Shown: positions 30,318 to 40,567 of the stretch, piece by piece | How positions within the stretch are numbered: the first letter of the stretch is position 1 | Layout: every line of letters starts with the position of its first letter | Source of the DNA: Planctomycetota bacterium | GTDB lineage: Bacteria > Planctomycetota > UBA1135 > GCA-002686595 | Direction of reading: 5' to 3' | Length of the DNA stretch: 64,000 nt | Assembly: GCA_029250885.1 (NCBI GenBank) | Contig: JAQXEK010000010.1 | Location: 124,001-188,000 of the forward strand | Notes under the pieces: generated by a model | Databases searched by the model: none | Told to the model about the DNA's origin: nothing | The model's input: the letters and a program-made list of their open reading frames with translations, nothing else | Program-made: the position numbers and the translations under genes

Positions 30318-32312
30318 ATGAAGTCAACCCAATCGATCCCGCGCTGGTTTCTCAGCGGTGCTGCCCCCGCACTCTTTGCTGTCCTGGCATTTGTCTTGGG
30401 CGCATACATGTTTGCTGCGCAAGAGACTCAAGCGCCAAGCCCTGTGGCTACGGACCAAGGGGCACACACCACTTGGACCTGCTCGATGCACCCCTCGGTG
30501 CAGCTAGTCGAGATGGGTAAGTGCCCGATCTGCCTCATGGACTTGATTCCGTTGGCCGAGCGCAAGAGCGGCGCGGGCCAGGTAGCTCTGCGACCCGCCG
30601 TAGCCGACCTGCTCGCCATCGAGACCAGGCCGGCCGTGCGCCAGGCTATCTCTCATGCCGTGTCCATGGTCGGCAGGCTTGCCATCGATGAGACGCGTAC
30701 CTCAATGATCAGCGCCTGGGTTCCCGGGCGTATCGACCGCTTGTTCGTAGACTCCACGGGCATCTCGGTTCGCAAGGACGACCACCTCGCGGACCTCTAC
30801 AGTCCGCCCCTTTATCAGGCCCAAGTCGAGCTTGCCCAGGCGGGCTCGGCCCTTGCCCGAGCCAGGGCCGGTCACAACGGACGCGTCGACGAGAGCCTTG
30901 TGTCCGCCGCCTTGTCAGGGCTCATCGCGGTGGAAGAGCGCATGCGTCTTTGGGGTTTGACCGAGCTGCAGATTCGTGAGCTTGCCGTCCTCGAGAAGCC
31001 CACGGATCAGATCACAATCTACGCGCCGGCTTCGGGAGTCGTGACTGAGAAGTTAGTGCACGAGGGTCACTACGTCGAGACCGGCACGCCGATCTATTCC
31101 ATCGCCGATCTGTCTGGCCTGTGGCTCGAGCTCCAAGCCTTTGAATCGGACCTACCTTGGCTCTCCCTTGGACAAGAGGTTTACTTCCAGACGGACTCAG
31201 TCCCCGGCAAAACCTTCGACGGCAGGATCACCTTTATCGATCCCTGGATTGATCCTCGCACGCGCACAGCCAAGCTGCGTGTGGAGGTCCCAAACGAACA
31301 GGGGCAGCTTAAGCCCGAGATGTTTGTGCGCGCCAAGGTGAACGCCGAGGTCAATGCGAATGGTGAAGCGATCGCAGCTAACTTGGATGGCACCTACTCT
31401 TGCCCCATGCACCCAAACGTGAGCTCCCCTGACGCGGGGTCCTGCCCGATCTGCGAGATGCCCCTTGAGCCTTGGAGCACCCTCGCGGGCTCCTTTGGGG
31501 CCAAGTATCGAGATAGCGACGACGGCCTGCTGCCCTTGGTAATTCCGACGACCGCACCTCTAATCACCGGTCGCCGCGCCGTGGTCTACATTCAGACTTA
31601 TAGCGATACTGGCGAGTTGGTCTACGAGGGCCGCGAGATCGAGCTTGGCCCCCGCGCCGGCAGCATGTTCGTCGTGCTCGATGGCTTGCAGGAAGGCGAG
31701 CTCGTGGTCACCCGCGGCAGCTTTAAGATCGACAGCGAGCTGGAGCTCACCGCCCAAACAAGCTGGATGAGCTCGGGGGTCTGGGAGGACGTGGACGGCG
31801 TTTCAACCGAGCAGGCCGAGCCCCGGTTCGAGGAGCTCAGTGGCCCGTTTGTGCAGCACGTCAACCGGCTCTGGGCGGCGTACCTCGGTGTCCAGAGCGC
31901 GCTTGCCGCAGATGACCTAGCTGGTCTTGGCCAAGCCCTAGTGGCCGCACGGGTTGCGCTCGAAGCAAAGTCCCAAGGAGAGCCCATGGATGGGAAAGCC
32001 AAGGCGTCCTGGGAGCGAGACCAGCTGCGCATGAAGTCCAGCCTAGAGCGAGCCTCCATGCCGGGACTCGACATGGGCGAGCGGCGAGCTCGCTTTGAGA
32101 GCTTCTCCGCCGCTGTCGACCTGGCGATCCAGCACTTCGGGTCTGCCCTAGAAGGCCCCGTGTACCGGGTCCACTGCCCCATGGCTTTCGACAATCGCGG
32201 AGCCGACTGGCTACAGGCCGACAAGACGGTCAACAACCCCTACTTTGGCGCCGCTATGCTGCGCTGCGGCAGCGTAACGGAGACCCTGATCAAGGGCGAG
32301 GAGCAAGAATGA
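30318..32312 (+). CDS. CusB-type efflux adaptor with two heavy-metal-binding motifs and DUF3347 tail
   Basis: This 664-residue protein has an N-terminal anchor, then a heavy-metal-binding motif (TCSMHP...CPICLM; Cys55, His58, Cys69, Cys72). The HlyD-type adaptor core follows (PGRIDRLFVDSTGISVRKDD; IYAPASGVVTEKLVHEGHYV). A second metal motif (CPMHP...CPICEM; Cys362-Cys379) is inserted inside the beta-barrel region. The C-terminal 160 residues are DUF3347-like, ending HCPMAFDN...NPYFGAAMLRCG. It links the pump to the outer-membrane duct and probably hands Cu(I)/Ag(I) to the pump. Its stop overlaps the cusA start (ATGA, 32309-32312). Confidence 0.93.
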   Translation: MKSTQSIPRWFLSGAAPALFAVLAFVLGAYMFAAQETQAPSPVATDQGAHTTWTCSMHPSVQLVEMGKCPICLMDLIPLAERKSGAGQVALRPAVADLLAIETRPAVRQAISHAVSMVGRLAIDETRTSMISAWVPGRIDRLFVDSTGISVRKDDHLADLYSPPLYQAQVELAQAGSALARARAGHNGRVDESLVSAALSGLIAVEERMRLWGLTELQIRELAVLEKPTDQITIYAPASGVVTEKLVHEGHYVETGTPIYSIADLSGLWLELQAFESDLPWLSLGQEVYFQTDSVPGKTFDGRITFIDPWIDPRTRTAKLRVEVPNEQGQLKPEMFVRAKVNAEVNANGEAIAANLDGTYSCPMHPNVSSPDAGSCPICEMPLEPWSTLAGSFGAKYRDSDDGLLPLVIPTTAPLITGRRAVVYIQTYSDTGELVYEGREIELGPRAGSMFVVLDGLQEGELVVTRGSFKIDSELELTAQTSWMSSGVWEDVDGVSTEQAEPRFEELSGPFVQHVNRLWAAYLGVQSALAADDLAGLGQALVAARVALEAKSQGEPMDGKAKASWERDQLRMKSSLERASMPGLDMGERRARFESFSAAVDLAIQHFGSALEGPVYRVHCPMAFDNRGADWLQADKTVNNPYFGAAMLRCGSVTETLIKGEEQE

Positions 32313-35300
32313 CTCCCCTCCATCCCATACGCCAGGGGCCCTTGGCTGCGAGCCTGCGCTTCGTCCTGGCGCGGCCCCTGGTCGCAATGATTGGCTTGCT
32401 TTTCGCCATTGCGGGCGGCCTATACACCGCGCCCTTTGCCATGGATTCCGGCGGTCTGCCCCGCAGTCCCGTGCCCGTGGATGCGATCCCAAACCTGGGT
32501 GAGAACCAGCAGATCGTCTTTACCCGCTGGCAGGGGCGCTCGCCCCAGGATGTGGACGATCAAGTCACCTATCCACTTACGGTCGCCCTGCTTGGCCTGC
32601 CGGGTGTGCGCACAGTGCGCTCGAATTCGATGTTTGGCTTCTCGTCGATCTACGTGATCTTTGAGGAGGGCACCGAGACCTACTGGTCCCGCAGCCGCAT
32701 CCTCGAGAAGCTAGCCAGCATCGGCGCGGGCACCCTACCGGCGGGCGTTAGGCCCGAACTTGGACCCGACGCCACGGCGCTCGGACAAGTCTACTGGTAC
32801 ACCCTGGAGGGACTCACCCCGGAGGGCCAGCCCATTGGCGGATGGGACCTGGGCGAGCTGCGGCGCATCCAGGACTGGCAGGTGCGCTACGAGCTGCTTG
32901 GGGTGAAGGACGTGTCGGAGGTCGCCTCCGTTGGCGGATTCGAGCGCGAGTACCAGGTGGACGTAGATCCGGAGCTATTGCGTGCCTTTAACCTATCGAT
33001 CGAGGACGTCGCCCGGGCTGTGCGCGACTCGAACCTAGACGTTGGCGCGCGCACCCTGGAAGTAAACTCGGTGGAGTACGTGGTGCGCGGTGTGGGCTTT
33101 CTGCAGACCGTCGCAGACATAGAGAACTCGGTCATCGGCGCAAAGGACGGCTTGCCGATCCTAGTGCGCCAGGTGGCCCATGTGGAGGCCGGTCCTGCGT
33201 CCCGGCGCGGTGCCCTAGACAAGGGTGGCGTAGAGGCTACGGGCGGCGTGGTCATCATCCGGGACGGAGCTAATCCCCTGGCGGCGATCGAGCGCATCCG
33301 CGAGACCGTCCAAGGCTTAAACCTACCCCAAAAAGTAGTGGTCGACTGGAGCGCAACCTCACCGGACCAGCTTGAGGTTTTTGCCGCGGCCCGGGGCTTC
33401 GACGCCTTCCCCATAAATGCGAGTGCCCTTGAAACTGGCCCTGGGCCAAGTGGCCTCGCGGCAGGGCTCAACCAAGCAGCCTGGCTGCCGTGGATGCTAG
33501 GTCACCCCGCGACGGAGTGGCCAGCTGGGCTCGGCCTCTCCCAGGTCACAGTGGTGCCCTTCTACGATCGCAGCGAGTTGATCGAGGAGACCCTGGACAC
33601 GCTAACCTCGGCCCTGACCGAGGAGCTCTTGCTTACCTTAGTTGTGGTGGGCCTACTTGTGTTGCACCTAGGTGGTGCCCTCTTGATCGGTGGCCTGTTG
33701 CCCATCGCGGTTCTGTTGACCTTTGTCGCGATGCGGATCTTCGGGATCGAGGCCAATGTCGTCGCCCTCTCGGGAATCGCCATCGCCATCGGCACCATGG
33801 TCGACATGGGCATCGTCATCACCGAGAACATCATCGCGCGCCTTGACGCCGCTCGAGACGAGATCGCGAAGGGCCTGCAGTCAGCTAAGGAAGTTGTGCA
33901 CGAAGCTACCCTCGAGGTTGCCGGCGCCGTACTCACGTCGGTCACCACGACGGTCATCGGCTTCCTTCCCGTCTTTGCCATGACTGGCGCTGAGGGCAAG
34001 CTCTTTGCACCCCTTGCCTTCACCAAGACCTTCGCCCTGCTGGCTAGCCTTGTGCTGGCCCTGTATCTGATTCCCCCCGCGGCATTAGTCTTGTTTGGCG
34101 GGCGTGCGCGCAGCAAGCAGCGGATCCCTTTGGGTGCGACTCTCTTAGTGCTGCTTGGACTTGGTATTGGCATCGCGGGCTACGCCTGGCCCGGCCTTTC
34201 AGTCGCCGCTTTCGGCGCGTATCGTGCCTTGGACCCGATCCTCAGTCATAGGATCCGCAAGCCCGTAGGAGTGCTCGCCACTCTGGTCATGGCTGCCTTT
34301 GTACTCAGCGTACTTGCCCAGCACTGGCAGCCCCTGGGGCCGGCCTCGTCCGACGGCACAAATCTGACCTTCGTAGCGGTCACCGTCCTGGGGTTGCTGT
34401 TTGTCTTTTGGATCTTCCGCCTGGCTTACCCATGGCTGCTATCCAAGGCCCTAGCCCATAAGACTGCGTTCCTACTTGCTCCCCTCACCCTTACCCTCTT
34501 TGGCGCTTCGGCCTGGCTGGGCTTTGACACGGTCTTTGCCTTTGCGCCCAGGGCCTGGGGCGCCTTCGGTGGCAACCCAGACACGGTCCGAGCCAGTGCA
34601 CCTTGGGTCCAGGCCAGCCACGCATTGCCGGGCCTTGGGCGCGAGTTCATGCCCGCCTTGGACGAGGGCGCTTTCCTCTACATGCCCACAGTCGCCCCCC
34701 ACGCGTCGATTGGAGAGTCTCTTGAGTACCTGTCCGCCGAAGACCGGGCAATTGCCGCCATCCCCGAGGTGACCGATGTGGTGGGAAAGATCGGTCGTGC
34801 CGAGACTCCCCTAGATCCCGCGCCGATCTCCATGGTCGAGACGGTGATCAACTACAAGTCAGAGTTTGTCGAGGACGAATCCGGGCGCGTGATGCTCTTC
34901 GGCTGGAGCGAAGACCAAGGCCAATTCGCTTCCAGCCAGGGCGCGCCGATCCCTTGGGATGATCTATCCGAAGACCAGCGCGATCAGCTCGAGCGCAAGC
35001 CCCTCCGCCAATGGCGCGACCACATCAAAAGCCCAGACGATATCTGGAAAGAGATCACCCAAGCGGCAGCGCGCACTGGGTCCACCTCGGCACCTAAACT
35101 GCAGCCCATCGAGACGCGTCTCGTAATGCTGCAAAGTGGTATGCGCTCGCCCCTTGGCCTGCGCGTTCAAGGTCCCGATCTCGAGTCCATCGAGCGTGCC
35201 GGTATCCAGCTCGAGACGGCGCTGAAGGGCATTCCGGGAGTCAACGCCGCGGCCGTCTTAGCCGAGCGAATCCAGGGGAAGCCGTACCTTGAGATCGAGC

Positions 35301-36364
35301 TCGATCGCACTAAGCTTGCGCGCTTTGGCATCCCGATCCAGGCCGCCCAGGCCACCATCGAGGCAGCCATCGGTGGTCGGGCCGTGACTACCACCTTCGA
35401 GGGACGCGAGCGCTATCCCGTGCGCCTGCGCTATCCCCGAGAGCTGCGTAGCGATCCCGCCAGCCTTGCCCAGGTCCTCCTTCGCGGCTTGGGACCCGAC
35501 GCCCTCTCGATTCCCTTGGGGCAGCTGGCCGAGATGAAGTTTGTGCGCGGTCCCCAGTCCATTAAGTCCGAAGATGCCCAGCTCACCAGCTACGTGCTCT
35601 TCGACAAGCTCGAGGGATGGAGCGCAGTAGACCTTGTCGAGTCTGCATCCAAGTCGCTGAATGCGGACATCGAGCGGGGAGAGCTGTTGCTCCCAGCGGG
35701 CGTCTCGTTCGAGTTTGCCGGCACCTGGGAGAACCAGGTCCGGGCCCAGAAGACCTTGCAGGTGCTCTTGCCCGTGGTGCTGCTGCTTATCTTCCTGATC
35801 CTGGTTTTGCAGTTCCGGTCCGCAACCACGGGGCTCTTTGTCTTCAGTGGAGTGGCTGTGGCCTGGTCCGGCGGCTTCCTGTTGCTGTGGCTCTATGGGC
35901 AGGACAGTTTCCTGGACTTCGCGGTCTTCGGCACCAACCTGCGGGACCTCTTTGACGTGGGCACTGTGCACTTGTCCGTCGCCGTGTGGGTCGGGTTCCT
36001 TGCGCTGTTTGGGATTGCGACCGACGATGGCGTCGTCATGGCGAGCTTCCTCGACCAGCGATTCCAAGCGCTCTTTCAATCCAAGACCCCGCCGACCGTC
36101 GAGGTGATCCGCCGAACCGTGATTGAAGCTGGCGAGCGGCGTATCCGGCCCTGCTTAGCCACGACCGCTACGACTCTGCTGGCCCTGCTTCCTGTCCTTG
36201 GGAGTTCGGGGCGGGGCTCGGACATTTTGGTGCCCATGGCGATCCCCGCATTCGGCGGTATGGCGGTCGAACTCTTGACGATGTTCTTGGTGCCTGTGCT
36301 CTGGTGCGCCCGCGAAGAGTGGAAGTTGATGCTTGGCAAGGGACCGGATCAACCCGGTGATTGA
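32309..36364 (+). CDS. cusA: CusA-type RND metal efflux pump, unusually long
   Basis: This 1351-residue inner-membrane RND transporter compares with about 1050 residues for E. coli CusA. The proton-relay Asp is in IGTMVDMGIVITENI (Asp499). Three Met residues aligning with the CusA copper site (573, 623, 672) are kept: FLYM (Met792), PISM (Met842) and RLVM (Met940). This supports Cu(I)/Ag(I) specificity over Zn/Co. Extra sequence lies at about 365-425, at about 595-720 (three or four added hydrophobic segments between the two halves) and before Met940. It is coupled to the adaptor gene by ATGA overlap. No regulator gene is in the cluster. Confidence 0.93.
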   Translation: MTPLHPIRQGPLAASLRFVLARPLVAMIGLLFAIAGGLYTAPFAMDSGGLPRSPVPVDAIPNLGENQQIVFTRWQGRSPQDVDDQVTYPLTVALLGLPGVRTVRSNSMFGFSSIYVIFEEGTETYWSRSRILEKLASIGAGTLPAGVRPELGPDATALGQVYWYTLEGLTPEGQPIGGWDLGELRRIQDWQVRYELLGVKDVSEVASVGGFEREYQVDVDPELLRAFNLSIEDVARAVRDSNLDVGARTLEVNSVEYVVRGVGFLQTVADIENSVIGAKDGLPILVRQVAHVEAGPASRRGALDKGGVEATGGVVIIRDGANPLAAIERIRETVQGLNLPQKVVVDWSATSPDQLEVFAAARGFDAFPINASALETGPGPSGLAAGLNQAAWLPWMLGHPATEWPAGLGLSQVTVVPFYDRSELIEETLDTLTSALTEELLLTLVVVGLLVLHLGGALLIGGLLPIAVLLTFVAMRIFGIEANVVALSGIAIAIGTMVDMGIVITENIIARLDAARDEIAKGLQSAKEVVHEATLEVAGAVLTSVTTTVIGFLPVFAMTGAEGKLFAPLAFTKTFALLASLVLALYLIPPAALVLFGGRARSKQRIPLGATLLVLLGLGIGIAGYAWPGLSVAAFGAYRALDPILSHRIRKPVGVLATLVMAAFVLSVLAQHWQPLGPASSDGTNLTFVAVTVLGLLFVFWIFRLAYPWLLSKALAHKTAFLLAPLTLTLFGASAWLGFDTVFAFAPRAWGAFGGNPDTVRASAPWVQASHALPGLGREFMPALDEGAFLYMPTVAPHASIGESLEYLSAEDRAIAAIPEVTDVVGKIGRAETPLDPAPISMVETVINYKSEFVEDESGRVMLFGWSEDQGQFASSQGAPIPWDDLSEDQRDQLERKPLRQWRDHIKSPDDIWKEITQAAARTGSTSAPKLQPIETRLVMLQSGMRSPLGLRVQGPDLESIERAGIQLETALKGIPGVNAAAVLAERIQGKPYLEIELDRTKLARFGIPIQAAQATIEAAIGGRAVTTTFEGRERYPVRLRYPRELRSDPASLAQVLLRGLGPDALSIPLGQLAEMKFVRGPQSIKSEDAQLTSYVLFDKLEGWSAVDLVESASKSLNADIERGELLLPAGVSFEFAGTWENQVRAQKTLQVLLPVVLLLIFLILVLQFRSATTGLFVFSGVAVAWSGGFLLLWLYGQDSFLDFAVFGTNLRDLFDVGTVHLSVAVWVGFLALFGIATDDGVVMASFLDQRFQALFQSKTPPTVEVIRRTVIEAGERRIRPCLATTATTLLALLPVLGSSGRGSDILVPMAIPAFGGMAVELLTMFLVPVLWCAREEWKLMLGKGPDQPGD

Positions 36365-36500
36365 GCTACTTGCCTTGCCAGCATTTCTTGACTCGAAGGG
36401 TCCGAAGAATCAGGATGATCAGACTCAAACCCCAGCCGCAACACCTTGCAAATGGCTCGGAGCGCCCCGATCTGACTGTATAACACTCTAGGAGCTGCCC

Positions 36501-37484
36501 ATGTCCGACACGAAATACTTGGCCCGCTGCGCCGACTGTGGCCACGCCTACAAGGTACCCAGTGCAACCAAAGTCTATCCCTGCAAAGAGTGCGGCGGCG
36601 ACGTCTGCGCCATGGTCGCTGAGCCCGCAGAGGAGGAAGAGCTGGTCGAGGAAGAAGAGAGCGAGCCGACTCTCCCCGAAGAGCGCTCGATCCGCGCGCG
36701 CCATACGGCCAAGCCCAAGAGCAAGGTGCCCATGATCTTAGGCGCGGCCGCCTTGGTGCTCGCAGCAGTCGGTGGGGTCGGCTACGGCCTGGGTTGGTTC
36801 GGCTTCTTGACGGGCGCCCAGCCCGACTTCGACAAGGTCACCGCATCATTCGTCAAGGACTGGAACGCGACGAACATGGAGGCCCTCAAGGCCTACTCCC
36901 ACCCGGCCAAGCTCGATGAGTTCAGCACAAAGTTCGACGCGATTCAGACCCAGCGCGGGTGGACGAGCTTCCCCACCATCGACCAGGAGGTGCACGAGGT
37001 CATGGAGTCCACGGCGGACAAGGGAAAGACCGCCAAGATCGGCCTTAGCTACAGCGAAGGCGACGACACCGCGGAGTGGGCCACCATCCACTGGCAGTTC
37101 TTCGATCAACAGAGGCGCTGGCATATCTACGACTTTGACGTCGTTCCCATGCGTCTTATGCCAGTCGCGGAAAAGTTCCAAACGGCCTGGTCCGATGGAG
37201 ACTTCGAGTCCCTGCGCCCCTTCTTCAAGCCGGGTACTGAGGAAAAGATGGTCGAGCTCTACACCAAGCAAGCGAACAAGAACAACTGGATGGACTCCTT
37301 CCCCGTACTTGGCAAGATCACCATCGAGAATGAAGAGGGAATGCGATCCCCAGCCAACTTCCTGGCCGAGAAGGTCTACGTCAGCTTCCACACTTCGGAC
37401 GGTCCCCTCTCGGGCCCATGGGCCTACAACAAGGACAAGAACGTCTGGTACAACAACGGCCTCAAGGAGATCCCTAGCAGGTAG
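36501..37484 (+). CDS. Zinc-ribbon membrane protein with NTF2-like outer part
   Basis: This 327-residue protein has four N-terminal Cys in two pairs (CADC, CKEC; residues 10-31) forming a probable zinc ribbon. Then come an acidic linker, a single membrane segment (about 76-96: PMILGAAALVLAAVGGVGYG) and an outer domain of two similar halves (DFDKVTASFVKDWNATNMEAL; EKFQTAWSDGDFESLRPFF) with the SnoaL/NTF2-like feel. A role as a membrane sensor is inference. It lies 137 bp after cusA and ends at a strong terminator. Confidence 0.78.
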   Translation: MSDTKYLARCADCGHAYKVPSATKVYPCKECGGDVCAMVAEPAEEEELVEEEESEPTLPEERSIRARHTAKPKSKVPMILGAAALVLAAVGGVGYGLGWFGFLTGAQPDFDKVTASFVKDWNATNMEALKAYSHPAKLDEFSTKFDAIQTQRGWTSFPTIDQEVHEVMESTADKGKTAKIGLSYSEGDDTAEWATIHWQFFDQQRRWHIYDFDVVPMRLMPVAEKFQTAWSDGDFESLRPFFKPGTEEKMVELYTKQANKNNWMDSFPVLGKITIENEEGMRSPANFLAEKVYVSFHTSDGPLSGPWAYNKDKNVWYNNGLKEIPSR

Positions 37485-37510
37485 CCGATTCGCGTTGCGA
37501 TATAAAGAAA

Positions 37511-37549
37511 GGACCGCGCCTCGTCAAACGACGAGGCGCGGTCCTTTTT
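37511..37549. terminator. Strong bidirectional intrinsic terminator
   Basis: Perfect 15 bp arms GGACCGCGCCTCGTC (37511-37525) and GACGAGGCGCGGTCC (37530-37544) with loop AAAC and TTTTT after on the plus strand. On the minus strand it is followed by TTTCTTTATA. It serves both the zinc-ribbon gene and the tRNA. Confidence 0.95.
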
Positions 37550-37556
37550 GTAAGGT

Positions 37557-37633
37557 TGGTAGCGGGGATAGGATTCGAACCTATGACCTCCGGGTTATGA
37601 GCCCGACGAGCTTCCAGACTGCTCCACCCCGCG
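37557..37633 (-). tRNA. Initiator tRNA-fMet (anticodon CAT)
   Basis: The 77-nt cloverleaf reads on the minus strand. The acceptor stem CGCGGGG/CCCCGCT leaves position 1 C opposite U72 unpaired, a hallmark of the bacterial initiator. The anticodon stem has three G:C pairs (GGG/CCC) around loop CTCATAA with anticodon CAT. The T arm is ATAGG-TTCGAAT-CCTAT. CCA is encoded. This is thus the initiator and not the elongator Met or Ile2 tRNA. Confidence 0.97.
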
Positions 37634-37889
37634 ACCGAGGGATGAGGAGTATAGGTGGCTCATCAGGTTGCACAAGGGGTTGCTTCTGAAAAGTTGCGAT
37701 TATCCAATCCTAGCTGTAGCTCACGGTGCTCTTACGAAGGAGCAATCGAAGTGGTAGCAGTCGCTGGAGTTGCCCCTCGACGGCCGGCGACACCCCACCC
37801 ACGCCCCAAGAGCAAACTGCGCCAAAGGAAGTTGTGGCGAAGCCGCACGCACCAGAGGCGTCCCTTTGGATTAGAAGAATGAAAAGTGA

Positions 37890-40133
<2,244 letters not shown>

Positions 40134-40334
40134 CTTTCGCCCCTCCGGGCAGGTCAGTTCTAAAAGTCCCCAGCATCCCGAGGCACCCCAGGATTCTAAA
40201 AATCATTTCCTTAAAGCAAAACCCTAGATCCCCCCTTCCCCAAGATCCTTGCCACCGAAAACAAGGACTGAACTTCTACCGATGAGAAGAACGAACTCAG
40301 CCCCACTCTCACAGAGGTCGTGGTGTCTCCCAAG

Positions 40335-40426
40335 GCCTCTCTTTGAGGCGGAGGTGAAGAGCTTTCAGGTCGCCTTATACGCTCGGACAAGCCCTGCGGG
40401 TCATCTCCCCGCTAAAGCTCTTCACC
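40335..40426 (-). promoter_or_regulatory. Structured leader or small-RNA candidate upstream of icd
   Basis: The outer arms GGTGAAGAGCTTT (40353-40365) and AAAGCTCTTCACC (40414-40426) are a perfect 13 bp inverted repeat with a 48-base interior. The interior contains a nested hairpin (GCGGG 40396-40400, CCCGC 40408-40412). A separate hairpin GCCTC-TCTTT-GAGGC lies at 40335-40349. The element lies about 200 nt upstream of the icd ATG, beyond the sulP terminator. It could be an icd 5' leader or a separate RNA. No known riboswitch consensus is recognised. Confidence 0.4.
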
Positions 40427-40526
40427 CCCAGCTCGAATAAGACGCCGGACACCCAGCATCCCCTTTCCAAGCAAAGCACCCTAGGGTTGCGAAGCGAACA
40501 ATTACAGCCAAGGGCATTCGAGAAAG

Positions 40527-40553
40527 AAAAAAGAGGGAAGCCCAAAGCCTCCC
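40527..40553 (-). terminator. Intrinsic terminator after the sulP gene
   Basis: On the minus strand GGGAGGC and GCTTCCC pair (7 bp, one G-U) around TTTGG, then TCTTTTTT follows. It sits just after the sulP stop. Confidence 0.88.
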
Positions 40554-40567
40554 CCCTTCGCCTTCAC

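Larger units (their letters stand above)
40134..40567. other. Intergenic region between icd and the sulP gene
   Basis: No credible gene is present; small open frames here do not resemble proteins. It holds the sulP terminator (40527-40553), the hairpin element (40335-40426), and the icd promoter and Shine-Dalgarno site at its right-to-left end. Confidence 0.6.
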
